Part shown: positions 22,801 through 31,700 of the stretch, in pieces | Layout of the letters: each line of letters opens with the position of its first letter | Position numbering within the stretch: the first letter of the stretch is position 1 | From: Paracentrotus lividus | Lineage: Eukaryota > Echinodermata > Echinoidea > Camarodonta > Echinidae | Length of the DNA: 64,000 nt | Reading direction: 5' to 3' | NCBI GenBank assembly: GCA_940671915.1 | Contig: CALNVZ010003433.1 | Coordinates: forward strand, 50,670,900-50,734,899 | Notes under the pieces: model-generated | What the model was told of the DNA's origin: nothing | Databases searched by the model: none | What the model saw: only the letters and a program-made list of their open reading frames with translations | Program-made: the position numbers and the translations under genes

Positions 22801-23340
22801 GTCAAAGGTTATTCTGCCTTTCAAATAGTAGTAAAAAGCACAGGGTAGCCATGTGTCATATGAATTTAAGAGGCATGATTACCAATCATGCCTAGGCTTG
22901 GATTGAGGTTCAACATTTCATTGATTGTAAAATAGTTTTAACAAGAAACAATTATGTGCTTTAAGTCCTAAAACAGGCTGGTGTCAATTCCTTTCAATCA
23001 CTTGCTCTCTATCTCGGAATAAGGTTTCTTCCTTGTTAAGAGATAGCATGTTACATCCTTCATACCCCCTATTTCTTTATCCTTTTTTTTTAATATCCCC
23101 AAGGAGAAAAAGCCCTTTGTTTCCTATGGAAAAGCGGCATTATAAAATCTGAGATATTATCATTATTCTAATATTATCCATTTTCTGAATTTACCTGACT
23201 CACTGGTGAACATTACTTCAAGATCATTATTGTGAGTTTCTCATCTTCAATAATCTCAGGAAGGAGGAATACAAACTCTTACGGTTCAACATATAGAGTC
23301 CATAGCCAACAAAGAGTGTCCCATATTTATCAGACGCCAT
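13632..23340 (-). CDS. SLC37A4: Glucose-6-phosphate exchanger SLC37A4 (ER), nine coding exons
   Basis: This is the ER membrane transporter that imports glucose-6-phosphate in exchange for phosphate (MFS, organophosphate:Pi antiporter family). Coding exons, in transcript order: 23340-23195, 22606-~22377, 21458-21323, 20853-20737, 20365-20201, 19566-19481, 15819-15706, 14425-14287, 13801-13632. Exons 3-9 join in frame with GT-AG borders. Landmarks matching human G6PT from memory: LNRKS (human R28/K29 site), AQGLGWPG, ITDWGQLFLIQEK, GYITDRLVAK, FGILAVENSP, QHYSWSHALY. The end KKAD matches the human KKAE dilysine ER-retrieval signal. Length is about 430 aa against 429 in human. Exons 1-2 contain about four or five single-base indels, several in or next to homopolymers, that disturb the frame. 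Assembly error is likely, decay less so. Four exon 3' ends carry tandem copies downstream. SNRPC starts 2.45 kb away, head-to-head. Confidence 0.9.
13945..14135. repeat. Dispersed TTATAACGAG-type MITE
   Basis: Flanked by CATTATAACAAGG on one side and, on the other, by CGTGCTCGTTATCATAGGA and then ATTGACTGTAAAAT. It resembles 37,876-38,062, and relatives occur near 44,350-44,490 and 38,063-38,265. The ends read as inverted repeats of roughly ACTC(N)TTATAACGAG. Confidence 0.5.
14170..14286 (-). repeat. Decayed copy of the SLC37A4 exon 8 tail
   Basis: Bases about 14,170-14,224 are a diverged copy of 14,281-14,338: the exon 8 end plus its donor region, about 111 bp downstream in the transcript. 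Blocks such as CACTTGAAGCT and GCAGCA are shared in order. The copied donor reads GATAGT in place of GTAAGT, so it is probably not used. Confidence 0.75.
14287..14425 (-). CDS. SLC37A4: SLC37A4 coding exon 8
   Basis: 139 bp, acceptor TTTGTTGACAG and donor GTAAGT. It encodes ELILLVGLCLGVAQKSCVTL, then FGILAVENSPIHLSG, then TVHAFAALASS. This matches human FGVIANESAPPNLCG and TSHAIVALMA. Confidence 0.9.
14537..14997. mobile_element. Mariner-like MITE with TA target duplication
   Basis: Terminal inverted repeats begin CAGTCTGTGTC, with TGGTACAG a few bases further in, and are flanked by TA at 14,535-14,536 and 14,998-14,999. 461 bp, no transposase. TA target plus CAGT-type ends place it with Tc1/mariner-derived elements. 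It lies in SLC37A4 intron 7. Confidence 0.75.
15511..15594 (-). repeat. tRNA-derived SINE fragment
   Basis: Read on the minus strand it has an A-box-like TGGTTCAGTGG and a B-box-like GGGTTCAATCCC about 40 bp apart, with GGGATAA at the start. There is no complete cloverleaf. It sits in SLC37A4 intron 7. Confidence 0.5.
15706..15819 (-). CDS. SLC37A4: SLC37A4 coding exon 7
   Basis: 114 bp, acceptor CTCCTCAG and donor GTAACC, phase 0. It encodes YGRRKRGTARYPWLLLMVAL and then NLLSIHALRNYVHSNSYQ. This aligns to human NYGNPRHGLLLFMMAGMTV and the helix after it. Confidence 0.85.
16074..16165. repeat. Direct duplication next to the Helitron pair
   Basis: GCGACAATGCTATGTTATCG occurs at about 16,080 and 16,140, about 60 bp apart, just upstream of the TTC tract that begins Helitron copy 1. 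Confidence 0.7.
16178..17473 (+). mobile_element. Non-autonomous Helitron-like element, copy 1
   Basis: Starts in a TTC repeat (TCTTCTTCTTCTTCC, then ACAAAA) and ends in CTAG at 17,473. Eleven bases before the end is a hairpin (ATCGTT, loop CATGTC, AACGAT; extended by GCA/TGC with one bulged C). A 5' TC and a 3' hairpin followed by CTRR, with no terminal inverted repeats, are the Helitron hallmarks. The 1.3-kb interior has no helicase or coding exons. It lies in SLC37A4 intron 6 and is followed directly by copy 2. Confidence 0.7.
17474..18749 (+). mobile_element. Non-autonomous Helitron-like element, copy 2 (head-to-tail)
   Basis: Nearly full-length second copy that begins immediately after the CTAG of copy 1, again with a TTC repeat, and ends in CTAG at 18,749. 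The terminal hairpin has one changed base (AACAAT). Substitutions and small indels separate the copies throughout. Confidence 0.7.
19016..19330. mobile_element. Small inverted-repeat MITE in SLC37A4 intron 6
   Basis: Left arm (about 19,018-19,105) and right arm (about 19,250-19,330) are reverse complements with about 80% identity by eye. For example, GCTTGCAAAATGGGACTCAA at 19,081 matches TTGAGTCCCATTTTGCAAGC at 19,249. About 315 bp, no coding capacity. Confidence 0.7.
19481..19566 (-). CDS. SLC37A4: SLC37A4 coding exon 6
   Basis: 86 bp with acceptor CTACCTGCAG-type border and donor GTAAGA. It encodes GSSFVSSYSLGATVGSISSG and then YITDRLVAK, equivalent to human [20 protein letters not shown] and YLSDRAMAK. 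Confidence 0.9.
19830..20201 (-). repeat. Decaying exon-tail/donor copies after SLC37A4 exon 5
   Basis: On the minus strand the exon 5 end (ATACAGGAG, then AAAGGCCTCAG, then CAG/GTGAGAGATA) recurs, with exon-like ends at 20,201, 20,115, 20,041 and 19,960, spaced 86, 74 and 81 bp. One or two further copies near 19,888 and 19,820 have lost the donor. Copies are much more diverged than the 71-bp array, which suggests an older event. Confidence 0.8.
20201..20365 (-). CDS. SLC37A4: SLC37A4 coding exon 5
   Basis: 165 bp, donor GTGAGA. It encodes SSPALWVISLLFLISNF and then GITDWGQLFLIQEKDLSHTT, matching the human SPYLW and TDWGQFFLIQEKG blocks. An in-frame alternative acceptor lies 9 bp into the exon. 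The exon end is repeated downstream. Confidence 0.9.
20737..20853 (-). CDS. SLC37A4: SLC37A4 coding exon 4
   Basis: 117 bp with acceptor TTATTTTCAG and donor GTAAGT. It encodes a transmembrane segment (ACAAIIVAAMAGFVI), then RSSPTDVGLPP and a hydrophilic central loop (KTSNDQKKSSDN), equivalent to human NEPADVGLRN and the loop after it. Confidence 0.9.
21323..21458 (-). CDS. SLC37A4: SLC37A4 coding exon 3
   Basis: 136 bp between acceptor TTATTTCAG and donor GTTAGT. It encodes WYPASEIGLWWSLISAAANV, then AGTLGPLGLTLLAINFGWRG, then AMQFC. This fits human G6PT KWFEPSQFGTWWAILST onward. Clean frame. Confidence 0.9.
21661..22440 (-). repeat. Eleven-copy, ~71-bp exon-tail/splice-donor array after SLC37A4 exon 2
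   Basis: Eleven head-to-tail units of about 70-72 bp. Read on the minus strand, each has 54 bp of exon 2 tail (MGIAQGLGWPGVAKVLKQ), then a 5' splice site (GTGAGTAGTC) and about 7 more intron bases. The core CTTTAATACTTTAGCT recurs near 21,676, 21,748, 21,819, 21,890, 21,960, 22,030, 22,100, 22,169, 22,240, 22,310 and 22,380. Units differ by substitutions and one-base indels. No acceptor lies between copies. A 71-bp unit is not a multiple of three, so reading through copies would shift the frame. Confidence 0.9.
22377..22606 (-). CDS. SLC37A4: SLC37A4 coding exon 2 (start of the tandem array)
   Basis: The acceptor TTTTGTTCAG ends at 22,607. The exon encodes TMASSLTLAYSLSKFLG, then VLSDQISPRVMFP in a shifted frame, then SVQSFVLVSFLMG and the QGLGWP helix, ending KVLKQ. 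The copy nearest the exon body has GGGAGT where other copies have GTGAGT, so the real donor may be one of the ten copies further down. Several one-base indels lie here. Confidence 0.7.
22607..23194 (-). other. SLC37A4 intron 1
   Basis: AT-rich intron between coding exons 1 and 2. Nothing else was recognised. Confidence 0.6.
23195..23340 (-). CDS. SLC37A4: SLC37A4 coding exon 1
   Basis: Starts ATG at 23,340 (MASDKYGTLFVGYGLYMLNRK) and ends at donor GTAAAT. Two apparent one-base losses, one after LNRKS in a T run and one at CTCACAATAAT, break the frame. In the shifted frames the residues FVFLLPEIIEDEKL and NNDLEVMFTSES match the family. The N terminus is shorter than in human, so an upstream start or 5' exon cannot be excluded. 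Confidence 0.75.
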
Positions 23341-25791
23341 TGGTTGTAGATCGTCAACATTTCTTCTCAAAGGGGGATAGTTCTTCTCGTATTTGTGGAT
23401 TTGGGCCAGGTGAATCTATGAACTATAAAGAGATTAAAGATTTAAAGTGCATTGATCAGTTTTTACAGTGCTATATAAAAAACAATTTATTATTATTAGT
23501 CCTAAGTTAGATCTAGATTATTATTATTTAGAATACTAACATCAAGGTCAATTTTGAACTGCCATTGACCATTGCATTATTAGAGTCTACTGTCACTAGA
23601 TCTGATAGGCCCAGATCTAACAGTCATGACAGTTATTCATGAACATGATGCATATTTTATATTTAATTCTTATCATCATTATTATTATTATTTTTTTTTT
23701 TTTTCTTTAAGTTAACTTAGATTCAAAGATCACTCTCGAGTCTCAGTCTCATTCACACACGATAAAAAATTTGGAATAAAAAAAGGTCTAAAAAAAAAGA
23801 ACAGTTTCCAAGATGTCCATTGACAATGGAATTCTGTTTCTGTCTTAATTCCAATTCTTGATAAAGACATGAGTAGACTGCATTTTTTTTAACTTTGAAG
23901 ATCAAAGTCAGAGACTATTTCACCTGCTTCATTCATCAGCGGATTGCTCTTGAACAATCACCCCGGAGGGCCGGGAGAGCACCGACAGCACTCCGCTGCT
24001 CCACGGCGTCGGGCGAACATGATTGTGCAGTGCAAAGGAAGGGTTCAGCCTTGTCGAAACTTATTCTTTTTTAATGCAACTGTCTGACTCATTCTATAGT
24101 TCCCCAAATATGCATCCATTCATTAAAAAAAAAAGTTTAACTGGATGCAATTTATGGCATCATTCATACTCACAAAACTAGTCTTCTTGCCTCGTCCTCT
24201 TCCGTGAACTCTGTTAATTGTGCGCGGCGCGCGCGGCATAAGCAAAGAAGATCACTTATAGAGATAGCACAGTAAGCCCTCTGTACACGCAACCAATGAG
24301 TAACAGAAACAATTCGAGAATAATTGATGTTTTCAAGAGCTTTTCATATAATTTTAGTTGGTAAATTTTCCCAGTTAAATTTTAACATAATTGACTTATT
24401 GTAGACATATCAGCATAACTACGTCAAAGAATTATTTTCTTCTCCTATAACCCTTCGATCTTCCTTATGGGGGTGGGGGTGCTGGGGTGCCTCGTTTTTT
24501 TATTTATTTATATCCAGAGTCAAATTTGGGCATACTAAAAAAAAAAATGATGGTCGCGGTCCTGAAGAGATTAGTGGTTGAAGAAACCCATCTTCATGAC
24601 CATCTGATGCATGATTGCAAACAATTATTTGGAGAAGTCATTTATGGGTTTTGAATCCGACATGGGCCCAATATTAATTTATCAGTATAGGCATGCATAT
24701 AGGCTTCAAAGCCCGCAATATATAGGCTTCAAAGCACATACAACGAAAACATAAATATAAAAACATAAAACATAAATATAGGCTTCAAAGCCTGCAATGT
24801 AATTAAAAAACTATCTAGCTTTATAATGTGGAACATCTCCTGAATCCTTAGATACATTCAAATCTGATCTTAATTTCAGTCCTATATGTTTTCTCACTTT
24901 TTTTATTTTTTTTATTTTTTATTTTTAGATTATTGTATATATGTTTTTGCATCCTTCTCTCTAAGTTTCCATTTCTGCTATCATTTTCACTCTGCGCCTC
25001 TGAATAGTGCACTGCACACCAGTAGGCCTATATAGTCGCCCGGGGGCAGACTCGCTCCAGTGACTCGGACTGCCAGAAGAAGAAGAAGAAGATGCCGCAT
25101 TAAAAACGCTGTAGTTATTATTGTTATTACAAATAATAGTTTCTTTGATCATAAATTTAAACACAATGATGAATTAAAACAATTAAAATGACCCCAAAAA
25201 AAATTAAATGAAAAAAATAGATAAATAATATGCCTAATCTAGAAGTATCCCTTATATAAAGCCCACAATGCTGAAGATAATTAGGGCTGCCTGAAACAAA
25301 GAGGGAAAAAACAAAAACAAAAGAAAAATGTTTGATTTCCTCAAGGATCGATTAAGCGTATAAAATACAATATAATGGTTTATATATTATAATGCATATA
25401 AAAATCGGAGAGAACAGGAAAAAGAGTCAAAGACATACTTATGTGAGTTATGTCGTTCATCTATTGAGATGAATACCCATTGAGATCCGAAGTACATTTA
25501 TATTTTTAAAATACAATCAATATATAAACAACATAAACAGAGGCGCGCCCCTATTTTTGGAAAACCACCCATCGAATATTACGTCTAAGTTAGTACGGTA
25601 CTTCCTTCTCCGTGTTCCACGAATTGTGCAGAGTGTAATCTCTCCAATTATAAGCTCTTTGGTCGCGTGTACGTACGTGTACGTACGTGCGTACGTAGGT
25701 ACCGTTTTCGTTGTATGTGCGATTCGCATCGCGAACCAAAAAGCTGCTTACCATATTTTGCTTTGAACCGCAGTCAGAAACAGGCTTAAAT
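23341..25791. promoter_or_regulatory. Intergenic space between divergent SLC37A4 and SNRPC
   Basis: 2.45 kb separates the two start codons, which point away from each other, so both promoters must lie here. There is no obvious TATA pair. The SNRPC side is GC-richer, with CpG and a run of GTACGTACGTG-type alternating sequence at about 25,666-25,703. Repeat remnants occur near 24,680-24,800 (ATAGGCTTCAAAGC copies) and an AGA run near 25,077-25,092. A GC-rich block at about 23,960-24,020 and a GCGCGGCGCGCGCGGC block at about 24,222-24,237 were also seen. Confidence 0.4.
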
Positions 25792-25799
25792 ATGCCCAA
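25792..25799 (+). CDS. SNRPC: SNRPC coding exon 1 (8 coding bases)
   Basis: ATGCCCAA followed by donor GTGAGT. Joined to exon 2 it gives Met-Pro-Lys-Tyr-Tyr-Cys, the conserved U1-C start. It is too short to appear as an open frame. Confidence 0.9.
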
Positions 25800-28700
25800 G
25801 TGAGTAATTTTCTGTTATATTTTACATTTGAAATGTATTTAGGATTATGCTTTAACTGTATTTTTACTTCCTCCTACTTAAATCCTGGAGTCTTGACAAT
25901 TTTTAAAAGGTCCAATCTCACAATATAAAAACTTGCAACAATGATAAACGTGTACTGAAGTCGTGAAGAGAAAATGATTGGATGGGACTACAGTGAGATG
26001 AGTCGTGTGACGCATAGCCTTTAACCTGATGAAAGTAGACTATCCACTTTGCTTTCGAACAAGGCTAAAAAATCAAGTGATTCAACCATTTTTCAAAGTT
26101 TTTTCTCATTTTAAAATGCTAAATATTCTGAGGGAATATTAGTGCAAGTTATTTTGGTGATTGTGCCTGTGGCTGTGTCTGACATCTGCAAGAGCAACAC
26201 TGCATCTCGACTCGTGACATGTAATGATCTGTATTATTACATGTCACGAGTCGAGATGTAATGATCTGTATTATAAAATGGCTCTGTGATTTTACGCATC
26301 GTGGTTGGTCAAAAGGCGTCACGTGTGCATGCTGAATTTTCGATGCAAAGCACTAGTGTGCATTTTGCGGCGCAAAAAAAGTGATAACACATACATCCGG
26401 GTCTTTTCCGTGTCTTGTTTACTTTTCTTGGATGACGATCGTGATGTAGATCTTGAGCTACTTACCAAAAATTCCAAGGGATAATCCCTTGGAATTTTTT
26501 TGGTAAGTAACTCAAGATCTACTAGAGCAATGTCGCAATTTTATAAAAGCGTTAACACACTTCCCTGTATTGTGCGATTAAACGTAAATGCAGTGATCGC
26601 TCGATGCTTCGGATGGGGCGCAGCTGCACTCGCCTGCGGCTCGTTGCAGCGCGACCCCTATCCAAAGCTATCTCGCGGTGCACTGCATTCACCACTAACG
26701 CACGCTCGGGCGTGTGTTAATGCTATAGTGTTAACTTAATTTGTATTAAAAATGTTAATAATGCATGATGAACTTGCATTCTGCAACAAAAAATACAGCA
26801 GAGAAAATAGTGTATGAACGGGGGACCAAAAGCTAGATACGTCATAGAATTCACTATTTTACATCATTTACATTTACTGATTTAGATCTAGACATCTAGA
26901 TCTACCGGCCTTTTTACCGTCTGTTGGCTTTTGCTTCATTTTTCAAGGATTTTCTTAAATGCAAAAAACATAACTTCAAAAAAGTAACAGCAATTACAAA
27001 AATCTCAGAGAGGTCAAGATCCTCTCCTTCATTGTTGTCCTAATGCAGGTCGCAGCGGGTATTTTTAAAAGGTCAACGCTCTCACTTTGAAGTTTGATTT
27101 ATCACTTTTCATTGTTTGTTTTCTTCCAAATTTTCGGGATGTAACAAGTTAGATAGATCTATTATAAAATTGTACATAATTAAAAAATGTTTTACCTTTT
27201 CACACCTCTTTTCTATTTTAAGCTGGAAATTGAACTTCAAAATTAAATCCTTCTTTGCAATCACAGAGCCTGAAATATGGGAACGCATACTTTGGCTCCA
27301 TTCATTTTAGTGCGCACATTTTTTTTTAAGTTTGTAGATTTAAGACCTGCGTACAATGTAGCTTACATGTAGGACCCCCTACGATATATAGGACTACACA
27401 GAGTCATGTGACGCATTAGGTACATGTAGGTTACACACTTTACTTTCAAAGGCCAATGATTCAAATAATAACTCTTCAGTTTTTTCTCCCATTTAAAATG
27501 CTAAATTTTCTGAGGAACATTTTGTAGTAAGAATGTAAGCAACACCTCTTCCAACATATGATGTGTCATTAACCCAAGTCCAAGACTCTCAAATCCTTCA
27601 GGAGTAATTTCAACAAGTTTGATCTTCTAACCATAGAAACATTCCCTCAATGGAAAAGAGTCATTATGTCAGCAGTCCAGGGGCAGAATGAAGACCATCC
27701 CAAATAAGCTCTTGCAACCAAGTCCTCACTGCTTAGACCTCTGAACCCTGAAGAGATTATCACCTTTTCATCTAGTAGGACACCCTATGTCAAACGTTGG
27801 CTACAAAGAGCCAACTCCTCTGTGGTGTACACTTAACATTCACACACCTGATAAAGATCGGGAAGTGGCCAAGCAGCTTATGCCTCTATGAATCCAAGAA
27901 CGAAACTGCAACACACCTCTTATCAACTGTACACAACAGAAAGGGAAGAGTACATCAGCAAACTCCCCCAAAACTGCAACAGGAGATTGCCAGTCTTCTA
28001 TAACTTCAGAGCCAACACCCAACCGTCACACTCTGTTGTGCATCACACTCAGGAGGACAACTGGCATTTTGTGATAGCTGTATCATGACAAATGAATACA
28101 TACTTAACCAAATTGGGCAAAAACCTACGGTGCTTAATAAGATAGATCGTAGTAAATTGCAATATTTTGGTCATATATGCAGACGACAGGATAACATTGA
28201 AAAAATAATTATTCAAGGTTGCATTGAAGGTAGTTGGAGACAAGGCAGACAGAGATGAACAGATGGCATAAAACAATTAACAGGCCTCTCCCTAGTTGCA
28301 GCTTATCGCCTCGCACAAGACAGAGCTATTTGGAAAAGCGTCATCATGAGGGTCACAAAGGGTCAGACATGACATCGATCGAGCGATCGATCGTATCCCT
28401 TCTCATTATAATATGATTGGACTGTATTCATTTTATTATCAGTTCTGATGAATTAAAGAAATACTTTGTTGTCTTCTTTTTTATTATCCAGGTACTATTG
28501 TGATTACTGTGATACCTATCTCACTCATGACTCGGTAAGTCCCACTTTATTTTCATTCATGTAGGTCTTGTGTTACTTGGTTTTCATAATCTTTCATACA
28601 AATCTAGGACTCTTCCAACTCTTTTTTTTTAGGGGGGGGAGAAGCTTTGAATGTAGGACTTTTGAATTTGTGACATTGCTATTGTCTTTTGTTTGTATGT

Positions 28701-31700
28701 ACTACTCCTTATTTGTTGATCTTCGTTATCATCTTTTTTTTTAATACAAATTTTGGACTTGTGTAACTTTATGTGGGATTCCTTATTTGTTATGCCATTT
28801 GTATAGATTTACATCGTAGGACTCTATTAAAAGATGTTGTGTATCACAAAGATTGGATGCATGTGCCAATATTTTAGTAATACAAACACATGATGGTTAT
28901 CCCAAATGTTCGTGACTTTGGTCATTTAGACAACGAATTTATGTAAATTGTTATGAATTTCAAATTTGAAATAACAGCAGTACCCTGTACATGTAGGCCT
29001 ACATTTGCATTGACATTCCTGTGCAAATGTTTTCCCAATCAGACCTTCCGCAGGGAGATTTATTTCCCCAGTTAAAATCTCCCCTCAAAAAGCCCAGTTA
29101 GAATGATATCTGTCCAGCTCATTGTATAATTTCAATTTTTGTTTTTCTAATGCACGATGTTTTTTACTTTTTTTGTATTTTTCATGTTTTAGCCATCAGT
29201 AAGAAAGACACACTGCAATGGAAGAAAACACAAAGAGAATGTGAGGATATACTATCAGAAATGGATGGAAGAACAAGCCCAATCACTCATTGATAAAACA
29301 AGTAAGTTAGTTAATTACAACCAGTTTAAGTTGGTCAATTTTTAGATATTGGTTTTATGTTTATATCCACATGATGTGGTAAGAACTTTTGTTTATTTTT
29401 GACAATCACATGTTGGGTTCTACAGTGTGGTCCTAAAAAAAGAGGACCGAAGTTCAAAGGTCAGTCATTCCAAAAGTATATGGTTTATTCTTGTGATTCG
29501 TTTACTAAAATATTAAGTAACTCATCAGCTTTAATTTGAGACATTGCTGACGTCCAAAGTGTAATGGGTCACAGAGTTAGGGTCTTTTGAAGGCGATAGG
29601 TACAAAACCCGTTTTTTCCAAGTTTGTGGTTTTTCGGGTATGAAACAAACCTTTCTTAAGTAATTGGTGTCATTGGATCTCTTTCAGCAAGTTTCAATGA
29701 AATGTCATCTTCTTTGCTAAAGTGGATTTCTCACTGGTAATGAGATGCGTTCTTAATTATGAGTCTCTGGAGTCTCGGAGAGGTCACTGCGACGGATCCT
29801 GAGTCTCCAGGAAGTCGCGAGAATCCAAACAAATGTCAAACATGTTCAATATTTTAGTAGACTTCTTTCAGACGCAAGCAAGTCTCTGTGACGTCTCGGT
29901 GGGTTGCCGCGACGTCCCCTAAATATGCACGAAAGTATCCACGACTTCTCAGAAACTTTGTCGGAACTTGCTAGCGATTAAAAGAAATCGAACAGGATTG
30001 ACAATTTTTTCAGACTTTTGTTCGATTTACCCACGACGCCCTGAAGTCTCAGGAGACGTCACCACGACGTCACCACGACTCCAGAGGCCCATAATAGTGA
30101 ATCCATCTCATTGCCAGTGGTCCTTTGGAAAATGAGATTGAATTTCATTGAAACCTTGTGTGAAAAAATACCCCAAAACGATGAAACCAAAAACTAACAA
30201 AAATTTTGTTTCGTACCCCAAAAACCAGAAACTTGGAAAAAACGGGTTTTGTACCTATTACATTCAAAGGACCCTAACTCTGTGACCCATTACAATTTAG
30301 ACGTCAGCAATGTCTGAAATTAAAGCTGATGAGTTACTTATTATTCTAGTAACAAATCACAAGAATAAACCATATACTTTTGGAATGACTGACCTTTGAA
30401 CTTCGGTCCTCTTTTTTTAGGAACACACTGTACATGTAAGATGATGATTTATTCTGTGATTGGATGAACTACATGTCTTATCCTTCTAAATTGTCTATGT
30501 ATAAGTGGTTATTTTGACAAATTTTGCAAGTCATCCTTGCAAAAATTGCCCCTTATCTAAGGCTACTTAAAATTATGAAAAAGTCTTGAACAAAGAGCAA
30601 AGTTATCCACTCGTTATTTTCCCCAACTTGTTCAAATTTCAAAAATATTGGCTTATATTTCTGTGGTAATCACCCTTAGCACAAAATTGTTTTACATGAC
30701 AGGTCCTTTTGTGGGCCGCCTCTTTTATTCCCTCTTGTTTTTAGTCATGAGTGCTGTATGTCTCTTTGTGTTCACTCTCTCTTTTCCTTCTCTGTAGTTT
30801 TGGGCATGGCTGGTTTTGTCTCCATTTTAATTCTGCGATTCATTTTGCCATTATTACTCGATATCTTTCAGCTGCTGCATTCCAGGCTGGTAAAATAACA
30901 CACAATCCCTTCTCTAGCGGTGGCCCCCCGGGTCCAGGTGGGCCTCCGGGCCCAGGCGGTCCCCCTGGGCCTCCTGGTACCGGTGTACGTGTACCTCCTC
31001 CTAATAACTATAATGGACCATTCCCTGGACCTGGTCCTATGCCTCCTCAAGGTCTAATGAGACCTCCACATCCAAGAGGACCACCTGGTTTCATCATGGG
31101 TGGACCAGGACCAAGACCATGTGAGTATCAAAACTAAGTCTAAACAATGTCCAAACAAAGTATAAATGAAGTCTAAACTTAGTCCAAACCAAGTGCAACC
31201 TAAGTCCAAACTTACTGCATGTACTTCTTATTCCCAAAGTTCTTCCTCATTCAAACTAACTCCAAACCTAGTACTAGTATCTGTACTTTGTCTTCTTACC
31301 CCCAAGTCCTTCCTCATCAAAGCTAAGTCCAAACATACTAATTTTTTCTTCTTCTTCTTGAATCATTTCTGTGTTAGACACAAACAATTAAAAACTGGAT
31401 GCAGGCGACCCCATTAGATGATAGAGTGGTTGATAGAACCAGCTTGGGAACAAAATTAGGCAGCATTGGGCAATCCAGTAGACGGCACGGGCACCAAACG
31501 GGAGCATCGATGGCAAACTTTAGATTTAATGCATTAGCCCCAACTGTGTGACTTTAAAGGGATTTGGTAACTTTCAAAAACAAGTGCAATTAGAAATCAA
31601 GATGAATAAAATTATATTGCTCTAACAGTAGAAACAAACTACTGAAACTTGCAGGTCAAATGGAATTTGATCAAAAAGAATTAAATTAAAAATACTCCTC

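Noticed and set aside
30751-31137. 128-codon frame starting [10 protein letters not shown] as a separate secreted protein
   Set aside because: Its second half is SNRPC exon 4; the first half is intron sequence before the acceptor at 30,871.
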